A stretch of 64,000 nt of DNA from Candidatus Saccharibacteria bacterium UBA5145 (lineage in GTDB: Bacteria > Patescibacteriota > Saccharimonadia > Saccharimonadales > UBA4665). The notes beneath the pieces were generated by a model. That model was not told the origin of the DNA, made no database searches, and saw only the letters and a program-made list of their open reading frames with translations. Positions within the stretch are counted from its first letter, which is position 1. Every line of letters starts with the position of its first letter. A program made the translations under genes and the position numbers. This document shows, in pieces, positions 35,842 through 45,068 of the stretch. The DNA lies in the NCBI GenBank assembly GCA_002413865.1, contig DHXX01000012.1, positions 31,492 through 95,491 on the forward strand, given 5' to 3'.

Positions 35842-35867
35842 TTACGTGCTCTCATGGTATAAGTGCC
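35842..35867 (-). repeat. right terminal inverted repeat of the IS1595 element
   Basis: TTACGTGCT, CTCAT and GGTATAAGTGCC form the inverse of the left end with two mismatches. The duplicated target ATACCCAT follows directly. Confidence 0.9.
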
Positions 35868-35981
35868 ATACCCATGAGTCGATTGAGTTGCGTTGCCGTG
35901 TGGGCTCCGGTCTGCTGCGGCGTAGAGTAGGGGCTGACGATGGGATATTAGAACAGGCGAATACTGGCTAGCTAAAAGAGG

Positions 35982-37298
35982 CTATTGCCCGTTCCAATAC
36001 TGGGCGATCATTCCAATCCCTGCGACTAAGTTGTTGTCCCAATTGCCGCCAGCAGGCAGACCCGAGACTGTTCCGTTGACCGTAAAGTTTGCGCCGTTTT
36101 GGGTACTTCCGTTGGTTCTCGTAGCCGTTAGTCCATGGAAGTTGAAATCGGTTGTATTCCAGGTACCGTTAAGGCCGCAATAGGTGGGGCAAGTGTCGCC
36201 GACTGCAACCTGTGTATTTGTAAATGTATCATTGACCGAATCACCGTTAAGACGGGCATTACCTTCGACGTTGAAGAACAGTCTAGGTATGAGATTGACG
36301 GATATGTTTGCAACCGGTGTTGCTCCTTCGTAAAATACGGCCGTTTGTTCACCTTTCCACCATTTGAGGGTTACCGGGTTGTTCCCGGCTGCTGCTGGGC
36401 CAAGGTATTGATAGGTAAAGACGCCGTTCTGGACGCGTTCCCAAATATAGTAGGGATTACCCTGAGACTCCGGTGCCCCGGTATCTGATTGAATACCGAT
36501 CGAGATAGCATTGTTACTAGCGTCGTGGGCATTGATATACGCCGAGTGGCCGGTCCCGGTTCCTGCTTGAGACAGCGTAGCACTATAAGTTAAGTAGGGG
36601 CTACTTGCCGGTATGACGATGGGGTCAGCCACTACCGAGCCTGGTGAGAAGTTGATTCCGCTAAAAGTTGTGTCGGCGATATCGCCGGTGTTACGCCCGG
36701 CTCCCAAGAACGAGATGGACGGGTTAGTGGCCGCGACCGGGTATGGGCCGAGAGTTACATTGTTATCAATCGTGACGCTAATTCCTCCGGGACCCCAGTT
36801 AAAGGCGAACAGGTGTGAAGTGCCAGTGATAGCACCGCCCGGCCAATAGCCACCGATTGGCTGGCCGTTCGCCGAGCCTTCGATCATTATGGTCATGCCG
36901 TTTGGCGATACTCCCGGATCATGGATCAAACCAAAGGCCACAAAGTTTGCCGGGTCATTCCAGAACTGCACAAGACCTTTGTAGCCCGTACCGCTGCCGT
37001 AGGCACATGCTCCCGGACAATATGAACCATTTAGCACGACATTGAGCGAGCCAGATGACGCTGCGCGCCAGTTAGTCGTCGAGCCGGATTGGTAGTTGAC
37101 GCCGCCGGTGCCCCAAGCACCTGAAGTTGCGCGCTGACCCCACGAGTGTGCGGAATCGTCATACGTCCCTTTTGTTGCGAATAGGCCTTGGTCCCAGCTA
37201 TGGGGGACTAGTAGTGTCGTGTCCGCAGATACCGCAGGCGAGATAATCCCTATGGCGAAAATATTGATGAATAAAGCTAGAAAAAGTTTTTGTTTCAT
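35982..37298 (-). CDS. secreted beta-sandwich (lectin/LamG-like) protein
   Basis: A 438-residue exported protein. ATG 37298 is chosen because residues 1-25 then form a signal peptide (KQKLFLALFINIFAIGIISP, AVSA). The mature part is rich in Gly, Asn, Ser, Thr and aromatic residues with long beta strands (GLVQFWNDPANFVAFGLIHD, VFTYQYLGPAA), resembling concanavalin-like/LamG folds that bind sugars. Two Cys pairs (YCPGACAY, TCPTYCG) suggest disulfides. There is no catalytic motif. Monocistronic, between the IS element and a GtrA gene. Adhesion or glycan binding is inference. Confidence 0.65.
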   Translation of the reverse strand: MKQKLFLALFINIFAIGIISPAVSADTTLLVPHSWDQGLFATKGTYDDSAHSWGQRATSGAWGTGGVNYQSGSTTNWRAASSGSLNVVLNGSYCPGACAYGSGTGYKGLVQFWNDPANFVAFGLIHDPGVSPNGMTIMIEGSANGQPIGGYWPGGAITGTSHLFAFNWGPGGISVTIDNNVTLGPYPVAATNPSISFLGAGRNTGDIADTTFSGINFSPGSVVADPIVIPASSPYLTYSATLSQAGTGTGHSAYINAHDASNNAISIGIQSDTGAPESQGNPYYIWERVQNGVFTYQYLGPAAAGNNPVTLKWWKGEQTAVFYEGATPVANISVNLIPRLFFNVEGNARLNGDSVNDTFTNTQVAVGDTCPTYCGLNGTWNTTDFNFHGLTATRTNGSTQNGANFTVNGTVSGLPAGGNWDNNLVAGIGMIAQYWNGQ

Positions 37299-37458
37299 AC
37301 TATTAAGCGTAAGTATAATAGCTTTTGAATCTAAAATACAGCGAAGACCACACGAACAGACAATATAACAACGCATGGAATGGCTCATTCAATAGTTTGA
37401 GTCACTCGTGCTGAGCTGGTTATCTACTAAGCTTTGTAGTTTCATGTAGACTAAAAAC

Positions 37459-37857
37459 ATGATCTTGAAAGATAAACATTTTAGAATCTTACGTTTTTTA
37501 GTTTCTGGTGGTTTGGCGGCTATAGTTGAGGGAAGTTCGTTTTTATTACTCCATCACTTGAAACTACCAATAATTCTTGCAAATACGGTCAGCTTTTTAT
37601 GTGGATTAATTGTGAGTTTTCTTATGAATAAGTTGTGGGTGTTTGCCAATAAGGGTGACACCTCACTTCAGCTCATCCTTTATTTTACCCTTGCCGGAGT
37701 AAACCTCGTCCTGAGTAATCTTATAATCTGGCTGCTGGTGAACGAGACGCCCGCCGCTCCGCTAATTGCAAAGATATTTACGATGATAGTTATTGCAGCG
37801 TGGAATTATGCATTTTTTTCGAAACTTATTTTTAAAGACCGCCATATAGATGCCTAG
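37459..37857 (+). CDS. GtrA-family membrane protein
   Basis: A 132-residue four-TM protein: FLVSGGLAAIVEGSSFLLLH, SFLCGLIVSFLMNKLWVFAN, YFTLAGVNLVLSNLIIWLLV and IFTMIVIAAWNYAFFSKLIF match the GtrA blocks. TAGACT 6 nt before ATG 37459 may be a -10 box, giving a leaderless mRNA. Its last codon region overlaps the convergent DUF2304 gene by 4 nt. With the neighbouring DPM-like transferase it may form a polyprenyl-phosphate-sugar module. Confidence 0.88.
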   Translation: MILKDKHFRILRFLVSGGLAAIVEGSSFLLLHHLKLPIILANTVSFLCGLIVSFLMNKLWVFANKGDTSLQLILYFTLAGVNLVLSNLIIWLLVNETPAAPLIAKIFTMIVIAAWNYAFFSKLIFKDRHIDA

Positions 37858-38216
37858 TTCTTATTGTCTTTCGACAGCCTGATTGAAAGTTCCTGATGTA
37901 AATCTTGGACGCGTCGTTCCAAAGCTTCAAGTTTGATGCGCGAACGATTCGCTATAAATAGCACCAGTATGATGCCAGTAATTTGCATGACATCGAATAA
38001 ACTGAGCGGCTCTGTATGGGTGAGGCTATTCGAGAACAAAAAATCGTAAATAAGTTTGGTGGATGCAATGCCGGTAAAGATTACGAGCCAAATTATAATC
38101 TGGCCGATGAGCTTTTTCTTGGGGTACTTTCCCATCTTGTAATCAACCAGAGCGCTTAAGAGCGCAGCTATAACGAGGGGGGTGTTCAATAGTACAAGTA
38201 TCAAATACCTACTCAC
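37854..38216 (-). CDS. DUF2304 membrane protein
   Basis: A 120-residue protein with three TM helices (about 4-24, 38-58, 72-91) and a coiled-coil-like C-terminus (RSRIKLEALERRVQDLHQEL). Length, topology and the end ...R(x)4LE(x)3QDLHQELSIR fit DUF2304, a family almost always next to DPM-type GT2 enzymes. Its start overlaps the stop of that enzyme by 8 nt, which supports a functional pair. Confidence 0.82.
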   Translation of the reverse strand: MSRYLILVLLNTPLVIAALLSALVDYKMGKYPKKKLIGQIIIWLVIFTGIASTKLIYDFLFSNSLTHTEPLSLFDVMQITGIILVLFIANRSRIKLEALERRVQDLHQELSIRLSKDNKN

Positions 38217-38925
38217 TGAACATCTCCACGATCCGTCTTCTTAATAAGACTTTAACGATATTGAAACCATTCCAGTTGTTTTGGCCCTTAGCACTGGAGT
38301 ATTCCGTATAGATAGCTTTGATTGGAAATTCATCAATATTTAACCTGATTTGTTTGGCGCGCCACAACATTTCGGAGCAAAACTCGTAGCCGCTCGTTTT
38401 CCACTTCAGCCCGGACAGGGCGCGCTTGGAGAACACGCGGAGGCCGGACTGCGAGTCGGTGACGTTAATACCAAACAATACGTAAGTAATGAAGCTTAGG
38501 CCTGTATTGCCGAGAATCTTAACGCGCGACATGCCGGCTTTGTTCATCAGGCGGCTGCCAATCAGCAGATCAACCTCGCTCTTGGCTAATATGTAGAGGC
38601 CTTTTAAGACATCTTCGGCGGCGTGCTGGCCGTCGGCATCGGAAGTGGTGGCCATGTCAAAATCATTTTGATAGGCGTAGCTGAGGCCGGTGGCGGTGGC
38701 GCCACCGCTGCCGGTATTGAGGATGTGCTTGATGACGTAGGCACCGGCCTTTTGGGCTTCAGCAATGGTATTATCCCGAGAAGCATCATCGACGACGATA
38801 ATTCTATAGTCGTAGCCAGAATTCTTGAAAGTAGCATGCAAATCACTGATGACGCTGCCAATAACCGTACCTTCATTGTAGGCGGGGATAACCAGGGCGA
38901 CCTTCTTTATAGTGTGACTCGACAT
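38209..38925 (-). CDS. GT2 polyprenyl-phosphate glycosyltransferase (DPM1-like)
   Basis: A 238-residue GT-A enzyme. ALVIPAYNEGTVIGSVISDL, IIVVDDASRDNTIAEAQKAG, the G-rich LNTGSGGATATGLSYAY and the metal motif ATTSDADGQHAAEDVL are typical of dolichol/undecaprenyl-phosphate mannose or glucose synthases. The stretch DSQSGLRVFSKRAL also fits. It makes the lipid-linked sugar that GT-C enzymes such as those at 27948 or 51554 could use (inference). There are no C-terminal TM helices; the DUF2304 partner probably supplies them. Confidence 0.9.
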   Translation of the reverse strand: MSSHTIKKVALVIPAYNEGTVIGSVISDLHATFKNSGYDYRIIVVDDASRDNTIAEAQKAGAYVIKHILNTGSGGATATGLSYAYQNDFDMATTSDADGQHAAEDVLKGLYILAKSEVDLLIGSRLMNKAGMSRVKILGNTGLSFITYVLFGINVTDSQSGLRVFSKRALSGLKWKTSGYEFCSEMLWRAKQIRLNIDEFPIKAIYTEYSSAKGQNNWNGFNIVKVLLRRRIVEMFSE

Positions 38926-38928
38926 ACT

Positions 38929-39078
38929 CTAGTTTAATTTTAGCAAATATTTGCCATATCCGCTCTTATTCAGGGGTTCGGCTATGGTCTCGAGTTGGTC
39001 TTTGGTGATAAAGCCTTGGCGGAAAGCGGCTTCTTCGATACAACCGATCTTGATGCCGGTACGCTTTTCGATGACGCG
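38929..39078 (-). pseudogene. rmlA 3'-end fragment
   Basis: The frame encodes [20 protein letters not shown] and continues to [11 protein letters not shown] with a stop, about 49 residues. It is nearly the same as the C-terminus of the intact RmlA at 40701 ([20 protein letters not shown], ending [11 protein letters not shown]). The first ~250 codons, including the nucleotide-binding GGSGSRL motif, are missing; upstream codons are unrelated. It lies 1.6 kb from the intact gene, on the same strand. It is a relic of duplication or of gene replacement at the cluster border. Confidence 0.9.
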
Positions 39079-39177
39079 GAGGGAAGATAGGCTAGCCGGA
39101 GTTTTAACAATCAAGCGCTAACGAATTACATAGAAAATCACATAGTACTGAAACTGTTAACATAGAATTCACATGGC

Positions 39178-39203
39178 TTGGATCCCAGCCTGCGCTGGGA
39201 TGA
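39178..39203. repeat. short family-2 palindrome
   Basis: TTGGATCCCAGCCTGCGCTG followed by GGATGAC; one arm of the family-2 element between the rmlA relic and fic. Confidence 0.65.
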
Positions 39204-39248
39204 CGGGACGCACAACACGTGGGTTAGGCTAGGGCTTTGAGCTGGTAC

Positions 39249-40397
39249 CTAGTCATCATCAGCCGTAAAAAGCGATACGTAGCGATCGTACACGTATTTC
39301 TGGCCGTACGTACCGGCTTCGTCGCGCGGCTTCAGAATATCAAGCTCAATCAGCCGATTAATGACTTTATAAGCTCCCGGTCGCGAAAACCCCGTCCACT
39401 TAACAATGTCGGCGACACCGACGGTGGGCAGGCTATACAGTTGCCTGACGACGTTTATGACTGTCGGGGCGGCGACTTTTCCAAGGCCTTGAGCTTTGCG
39501 CATGTCCGCTTCGCGTAACCTCGTCACCTGTTGGCAAGTGTGGATAGCCGACTGGGCAATTTCAATGATGCCATCTATAAAAAACTCAACCCAGGGAAGT
39601 ATCTGGCTGGGCTCGGCGTGGTAGGCATCGAGGCGCTCGTAATAAACTGCTTGGTGTTTTTTGAAGTATGCGGACAAGTATAAAAGGGGCATTTCGAGCA
39701 ATTTTTCGTGCCATAAGTACATCGTAACCAACATCCGACCGGTGCGCCCATTACCATCGGCAAACGGGTGGATGGTCTCAAATTGGGCGTGCAACATAGC
39801 TGCTTTAACAAGCGGCAGGTAATCGTCTTCGGCATGAATGAAGACCTCTAAATCATTCAGCGATTGGTGCATTTCGTGAACTGGCGGTGGCACAAAGCTG
39901 GCATTGCCCGGGCGTGTCCCGCCGATCCAGTTTTGCGAATGTCTAAATTCTCCGGGATAGGCATTGTGAGTGCTGCGCGCCCCGAGCATGAGTTTTCCGT
40001 GCAGTTCCGTTATTAAACGCAGGTTAAAGGGGAACGTTTTAGCCCGATGTAAACCATAGTTAAGCGCATCTATATAGTGCAAAATGTCGTCGACATCGGC
40101 CGGCAGACCAGTGCCACGCTCGACGTTGGCCGCCTCGATGGCGTCCATCATCGTCGCTTTGGTACCCTCTATTTGGCTAGATGAAGAAGCGTCCTTCCTA
40201 ACAAACATCTCTAAAAAGTAGTCTCTATCTGGCAGCAACTCGGCTATGCCATCTAATTTGCCCAATAGCCGAATGGCTTCGGTGTGCTTGACTACCAATT
40301 CTCGGCTGAGCGGGATGCCGACTACTGGCGGAAAAGGGCTCGGGATAAAAGCCTTGAAGCCAGCCGTCTGTTGGACATACGTTCCGATATCACTCAT
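39249..40397 (-). CDS. Fic-domain protein with C-terminal winged helix
   Basis: A 382-residue class II Fic enzyme, which normally transfers AMP to target hydroxyl groups. The inhibitory helix SSQIEG (S73-x3-E77-G78) lies N-terminal to the catalytic loop HPFADGNGRTGR (210-221), so activity should be self-restrained. Residues about 305-370 (PTVGVADIVKWTGFSRPGAY, KVINRLIELDILKP) form a winged helix-turn-helix, suggesting DNA binding. Upstream are four copies of TGTTTACAT/ATGTAAACA overlapping the promoter, most easily explained by autoregulation. Such Fic proteins are widespread; the target here is unknown. Confidence 0.93.
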   Translation of the reverse strand: MSDIGTYVQQTAGFKAFIPSPFPPVVGIPLSRELVVKHTEAIRLLGKLDGIAELLPDRDYFLEMFVRKDASSSSQIEGTKATMMDAIEAANVERGTGLPADVDDILHYIDALNYGLHRAKTFPFNLRLITELHGKLMLGARSTHNAYPGEFRHSQNWIGGTRPGNASFVPPPVHEMHQSLNDLEVFIHAEDDYLPLVKAAMLHAQFETIHPFADGNGRTGRMLVTMYLWHEKLLEMPLLYLSAYFKKHQAVYYERLDAYHAEPSQILPWVEFFIDGIIEIAQSAIHTCQQVTRLREADMRKAQGLGKVAAPTVINVVRQLYSLPTVGVADIVKWTGFSRPGAYKVINRLIELDILKPRDEAGTYGQKYVYDRYVSLFTADDD

Positions 40398-40402
40398 TGC
40401 TT

Positions 40403-40473
40403 TGTTTACATCCTATTAACTAATGTAAACAATATAGCACTTTTTGTTTACATTAACAATAGCAATGTAAACA
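40403..40473 (-). promoter_or_regulatory. fic promoter with four operator half-sites
   Basis: On the minus strand, TTGTTA (40459-40454) and TATATT (40436-40431) are separated by 17 bp. TGTTTACAT or its inverse ATGTAAACA occurs at 40403-40411, 40423-40431, 40445-40453 and 40465-40473, spaced 20, 22 and 20 bp, that is about two helix turns. They form two palindromes covering the -10, the spacer, and both sides of the -35. Probably the target of the Fic winged helix. Confidence 0.85.
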
Positions 40474-40502
40474 CCTTGCTTAGAGTCAGTTCACTCGCCG
40501 CC

Positions 40503-40664
40503 GTCATCCCAAATCACTAACGCTGTCATTCCAAACTCTCAACCCCGTCATCCCAAACTCTCAACCCCGTCATCCCAAACTTGATTTGGGATCCAATCGA
40601 TATAGAACTCATTATTGACTGGGTCCCAGCTTTCGCTGGGATGACAACGAGGGTGCTGGGATGA
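40503..40664. repeat. family-2 repeat cluster between fic and rmlA
   Basis: Several GTCATCCCAAAC units, then GATTTGGGATCCAATCGATA, GACTGGGTCCCAGCTTTCGC and a terminal GGGATGAC. Two neighbouring units (AAACTCTCAACCCCGTCATC) are direct copies, showing local expansion. Confidence 0.85.
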
Positions 40665-40700
40665 CTAAGGGGTGGCCCAGGACGGCAAATGGCTCGCCGG

Positions 40701-41558
40701 TTAGTTGAGGCGGAGGAGATATTTTCCGTAACCGCTCTTTTGGAGGGGTTCGGCTAGGGTTTTGAGCTCGGCGGTGGTGATGAAACCTTGGCGGTAGGCG
40801 GCTTCTTCGATACAGCCGATTTTGATGCCGGTGCGCTTTTCGATAACCCGGATGTATTCGCTGGCGTCGTTCATTGATCCAAAGGTGCCGGTATCGAGCC
40901 AGGCCGAACCGCGCTCCATGGTCTGGACTTTTAGCTTGCCGCGCTTGAGATATTCTTCGTTGACGCTGGTGATTTCTAGTTCGCCGCGGTCGCTCGGCTG
41001 GATGTTCTTGGCGATCTCGACGACGTCGTTATCATAAAAGTAGAGGCCGACGACGGCGAAGTTGGATTTGGGCTGGGCTGGCTTTTCTTCGATCGAGACG
41101 GCGTGGTTTTGGGCGTCGAACTCGACGACACCGTAGCGGGCCGGGTCGGAAACTTCGTAAGCAAAGACAGTGCCGCCATCGGGGTCGGAACAGCCTTTCA
41201 GACTAGCGCCGAAAGCCTCGCCGTAGAAGATGTTGTCACCGAGGATCAGGGCGACCTTATCGTCGCCGATAAAGTCTTCGCCGATTATAAAGGCCTGGGC
41301 CAGGCCGTCGGGCGAGGGCTGGGCGGCGTACTGCAGCTTGATGCCGAGCTCGCTGCCGTCACCGAGCAGGCGCTGGAACTGGGATTGGTCGTCGGGCGTG
41401 GTGATAATCAGGATGTCGCGGATACCGGCTTGCAGCAGCGTGCTGAGCGGGTAGTAGATCATCGGCTTGTCGTAGATCGGCATCAGCTGCTTGGAGATGC
41501 CTTTGGTAATGGGGTAGAGACGGCTGCCTGAACCGCCGGCTAAGATTATGCCTTTCAC
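40701..41558 (-). CDS. rmlA: glucose-1-phosphate thymidylyltransferase
   Basis: A 285-residue enzyme making dTDP-glucose, first step to dTDP-L-rhamnose. GTG 41558 is the start: it overlaps the rmlD stop (GTGA), and the protein then begins [18 protein letters not shown], the nucleotidyltransferase signature. Other family blocks are [26 protein letters not shown] and [20 protein letters not shown]. It ends [11 protein letters not shown]; a broken copy of this end is at 38929. Last gene of the rml operon. Confidence 0.95.
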   Translation of the reverse strand: MKGIILAGGSGSRLYPITKGISKQLMPIYDKPMIYYPLSTLLQAGIRDILIITTPDDQSQFQRLLGDGSELGIKLQYAAQPSPDGLAQAFIIGEDFIGDDKVALILGDNIFYGEAFGASLKGCSDPDGGTVFAYEVSDPARYGVVEFDAQNHAVSIEEKPAQPKSNFAVVGLYFYDNDVVEIAKNIQPSDRGELEITSVNEEYLKRGKLKVQTMERGSAWLDTGTFGSMNDASEYIRVIEKRTGIKIGCIEEAAYRQGFITTAELKTLAEPLQKSGYGKYLLRLN

Positions 41559-42409
41559 TTCGCTAACTCCTTCTGAATATATGTGCTTAAGTCTTCGTGC
41601 CAATCGTGTCCAGTATACCCAGTCGCTGCTAGTTTGCTGAGGTCCATGATGCTGTTGAGCGGTCGGGGGGCGATACCGTCTTTGCCGGCGTAGTATTCGG
41701 CGGTCGAGGTATCGGTGACTGCTAGGTCATAACCGGCGACTGTGAAGATGAGGCGGGTAATGTCGGCCCAGCTGGCCGGCTCGCCGCTGTTGGTGGCGTT
41801 GTAGGTACCGTAGGCGGCGTTGGTGGTAACGAGGTGGTCAATTATGGCGACGAGCTCGCTAGTGAAGGTCAGGCGGCCGATTTGGTCGCTGACGACGGTC
41901 GGGGCGATGCCGCGCTGGCCGAGGCCCAGCATGATGCCGACGAAGTTCTTGCCCTCGCCGATCACCCAGGTGGCGCGCAGCAGGTAGTGCTTAGGGGCGA
42001 GGGCCACGGCGATATCGCCGGCGGCTTTGCTTTGGCCGTAGACGCTGAGTGGGCTGTAGTCTTCAGTCTCGGTGTGCGGGTTGAGGGTGCCGTCAAAAAC
42101 GTAATCGCTCGAGATGTGGACGAGGGTGATGTCGTTTAGTGATGCAATCTGCGCCAGGTTGGCGGCGCCATTTGCGTTGATTTTCCAGGCCAGTGGGCGA
42201 CCATCGGCGGTTTCGGCACCGTCGACGTTGGTATAAGCGGCAGCGTTGATGATAGTTTTGACGCTCGACCAGTCAAAGTCGGCCAATTGCTGGGCGGCGG
42301 TGATGTCGAGCAGGTTGCTATCGACGGCTTGGGCGGCGGGGTACTTGGCTTGCAGGGCGCGGCCCAGTTGGCCGTTGGCACCGATGATTAACAGGCCGGC
42401 TTGGTCCAC
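41555..42409 (-). CDS. rmlD: dTDP-4-dehydrorhamnose reductase
   Basis: About 284 residues; last step of dTDP-rhamnose synthesis, NAD(P)H-dependent. [14 protein letters not shown] is the Rossmann motif; [25 protein letters not shown] and the Y-x3-K in [11 protein letters not shown] are typical of RmlD. GTG 42409 is preferred, with GGAG 7 nt upstream; an ATG at 42433 inside the rmlC end would add 8 residues. Transcribed with rmlC upstream and rmlA downstream. Confidence 0.93.
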   Translation of the reverse strand: MDQAGLLIIGANGQLGRALQAKYPAAQAVDSNLLDITAAQQLADFDWSSVKTIINAAAYTNVDGAETADGRPLAWKINANGAANLAQIASLNDITLVHISSDYVFDGTLNPHTETEDYSPLSVYGQSKAAGDIAVALAPKHYLLRATWVIGEGKNFVGIMLGLGQRGIAPTVVSDQIGRLTFTSELVAIIDHLVTTNAAYGTYNATNSGEPASWADITRLIFTVAGYDLAVTDTSTAEYYAGKDGIAPRPLNSIMDLSKLAATGYTGHDWHEDLSTYIQKELAK

Positions 42410-42410
42410 T

Positions 42411-42980
42411 CTAAAACTCCATCGGAATGACATCTTTTAATAAGGGGTGGGCGGCGTCTTTGGCTGAAAAAATGGCCTGGGCTTGGGCAATCGGCCAAGC
42501 AATGTCGAGGGCCGGGTCAAAGGCGTTGACGAAGGTGTATTTGGCTTCCGGCGACCAGTGGGCGTTGACGAGATAGGTGTAGTTGACGCCCTCGTCGAGG
42601 GTTTGGTAGCCGTTGGCGACGCCGCGTGGTACGTAGACGGCGGTGCCGGGGTTGATCTCGAGCGTTAGGCTTTGGCCGAAGGTCGGGCCTTTACGCAGGT
42701 CGACCCAAGCGCCAAAGACGCGGCCGTTGGCGACCGAGATATATTTGTCCCACGGTTCGGCGTGCAAGCCGCGGGTGACGCCGACTTCGACGTTATATGA
42801 AAAGTTGTTCTGGACGACATCGAAGGGCGGTAGGCCGAGAGCTTCCAGCTTGGCTTTTTGGTAGTTTTCTTTGAACCAACCGCGTTCGTCGCCGTGGACG
42901 GGCAGCTCAATTTTATAAAAGCCGGGGATGACCGTCTCGCTGACGCGCAGTTCGTTGTAATCGGCCGGGTCAAAACTCAT
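42411..42980 (-). CDS. rmlC: dTDP-4-dehydrorhamnose 3,5-epimerase
   Basis: A 189-residue cupin epimerase. Blocks: FYKIELPVHGDERGWFKENY, the catalytic His in TRGLHAEPWDKYISV, VFGAWVDLRKGPTFGQ and AVYVPRGVANGYQTL. The HAEPWDK form differs from classic HYQ but is common in an RmlC subgroup. It ends 1 nt before the chosen rmlD start. A 232-bp repeat-filled spacer separates it from the Nudix gene upstream, so it may have its own promoter. Confidence 0.92.
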   Translation of the reverse strand: MSFDPADYNELRVSETVIPGFYKIELPVHGDERGWFKENYQKAKLEALGLPPFDVVQNNFSYNVEVGVTRGLHAEPWDKYISVANGRVFGAWVDLRKGPTFGQSLTLEINPGTAVYVPRGVANGYQTLDEGVNYTYLVNAHWSPEAKYTFVNAFDPALDIAWPIAQAQAIFSAKDAAHPLLKDVIPMEF

Positions 42981-43048
42981 TAGTACGATTGTACCATTTA
43001 CTGACGGCTACCCGGTGTCAATTATCGTCAGGGCAACCCCCTGTAGTT

Positions 43049-43186
43049 GTCATTCTGAGCAAAGCGAAGAATCTGAGCTGTTGTTGGTAGCGCAGATCCT
43101 TCGCCTGCGGCTCAGGATGACGGAGGTGGCGGCTCAGGATGACGGCGTACTTTGTCGTCCCAAACTTGGTTTGGGTCCAATCGATA
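43049..43186. repeat. family-1 and family-2 repeats between rmlC and the Nudix gene
   Basis: GTCATTCTGAGCAAAGCGAA begins a family-1 palindrome that ends GGCTCAGGATGACGG, with the last arm repeated once more. GTCGTCCCAAACTTGGTTTG then starts a family-2 variant. Confidence 0.8.
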
Positions 43187-43212
43187 AGGTCTCTATTTGT
43201 AGTTCAGCCAGC

Positions 43213-43728
43213 TTAGCTCGGGAACAAACGCTGCAATGCTTGGATGCCGAGCTGGATATCTTGGTCGTGTAGTAGTGATAGGTCGAGCCCGCACAGCGGT
43301 AATGACTGGATGCCGGCGACGTCGTCGCGAGGGGTGAGTGCCGCAGTGGTGGTCAGCCGGGTCCAAAAGAAGACGGTGATGACGGGCAATACTTCGCCCT
43401 TGAACGGGTACTGGCCGGCGCCACTGGTTAAGTAGCGCAGAGGCTCATAATCGGCTGGGGTGAGCGCTAATTCTTCGGTTAGTTCGCGGCTGGCGGCGGC
43501 CTCGAAGGTCTCATCACCGTCCAGGAATCCGCCAAACGAATCGAGCATGCCCTTATGCGGCTCGATGCCGCGGACGGCCAGCAGGACGCGGTTATCGGCG
43601 GTTACAAAGAAGACACCGACCGTCGGCGTGGCATTGGCATAAATCGGGTGTTGATTGGCGCACTGGAAGGCGTGCGGCCCGGTCGGCGTGAGGGGTGTGC
43701 CGCAGCGGCGGCAAGCGGTCATCTCCAT
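43213..43728 (-). CDS. Nudix hydrolase with N-terminal zinc ribbon
   Basis: A 171-residue hydrolase of nucleoside-diphosphate-linked compounds. The Nudix box G-x5-E-x7-RE-x2-EE is intact: GGFLDGDETFEAAASRELTE followed by EL. The N-terminus has CRRCGTPL and a further Cys in FQCANQHP, as in NADH-pyrophosphatase-type Nudix enzymes. The ATG at 43728 and one two codons later are both possible starts. It sits between rmlB (10-bp gap) and rmlC, so it belongs to the dTDP-rhamnose operon, perhaps clearing nucleotide sugars. Confidence 0.9.
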   Translation of the reverse strand: MEMTACRRCGTPLTPTGPHAFQCANQHPIYANATPTVGVFFVTADNRVLLAVRGIEPHKGMLDSFGGFLDGDETFEAAASRELTEELALTPADYEPLRYLTSGAGQYPFKGEVLPVITVFFWTRLTTTAALTPRDDVAGIQSLPLCGLDLSLLHDQDIQLGIQALQRLFPS

Positions 43729-43737
43729 GAGTCGGCG

Positions 43738-44769
<1,032 letters not shown>

Positions 44770-44804
44770 TCACCACTTAAGTTATAGACTTTCAACTTAT
44801 CACT

Positions 44805-44917
44805 GTCATCCCAGCGAAAGCTGGGACCCAGTATATATCTTGTAGCGTTAGCTACTCCAAAAGAGCTACATAAAGGAACTTGTTATTGACTGGGTCCCAG
44901 CTTTCGCTGGGATGACA
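44805..44917. repeat. complete 113-bp MITE-like family-2 element
   Basis: It starts GTCATCCCAGCGAAAGCTGG with GACCCAGT and ends with the exact inverse, a 28-bp terminal repeat. The inside has GTAGC-GTTA-GCTAC. Its interior aligns with the inverse of the element at 47683. No coding. Confidence 0.9.
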
Positions 44918-44948
44918 GCAGCAGGCGTGGAATGATGAGAGAGGGGTG

Positions 44949-44977
44949 GCTGCAGCCAACTTTATAACTTTCAACTT
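44949..44977. repeat. family-3 half repeat
   Basis: GCTGCAGCCAACTTTATAAC and TTTCAACTT: the loop and right arm of the AGTTATAAAG hairpin family. The spacer 44737-45029 has no other feature than repeats. Confidence 0.65.
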
Positions 44978-45029
44978 GCTAAACTCTTCCCCCGAACCGA
45001 GCTTCTGCCATGCCTTATGCCGGCCGCTC

Positions 45030-45038
45030 TGGTATGAT
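45030..45038 (+). promoter_or_regulatory. extended -10 promoter of the manC operon
   Basis: TG-G-TATGAT (45030-45038) ends 6 nt before ATG 45045. This predicts that the mRNA begins at or just before the minicistron start. No good -35 is visible. Confidence 0.55.
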
Positions 45039-45044
45039 GAACGG

Positions 45045-45068
45045 ATGATTAGAAGACTCCAAAAGTGA
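45045..45068 (+). CDS. seven-codon leader minicistron (MIRRLQK)
   Basis: ATG ATT AGA AGA CTC CAA AAG TGA starts 6 nt after the -10 box and its stop overlaps the manC start codon as GTGA (45065-45068). manC itself has no separate ribosome-binding site at a usual distance. The simplest reading is that ribosomes start on the leaderless minicistron and reinitiate at manC. This is inference from layout. Confidence 0.5.
   Translation: MIRRLQK

Larger units (their letters stand above)
33563..35867. mobile_element. complete IS1595-family element with cargo genes
   Basis: 2305 bp bounded by 26-bp inverted repeats, left 33563-33588 and right 35842-35867, which match at 24 of 26 positions: GGCACTTATACC, one mismatch, TGA, one mismatch, AGCACGTAA. 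The flanks are TTACCCAT (33555-33562) and ATACCCAT (35868-35875), an 8-bp target duplication with one difference; 8 bp is the size known for IS1595. It carries a transposase plus 1.4 kb of non-transposase DNA with at least two small genes. Passenger genes are known in IS1595 members. Confidence 0.9.
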
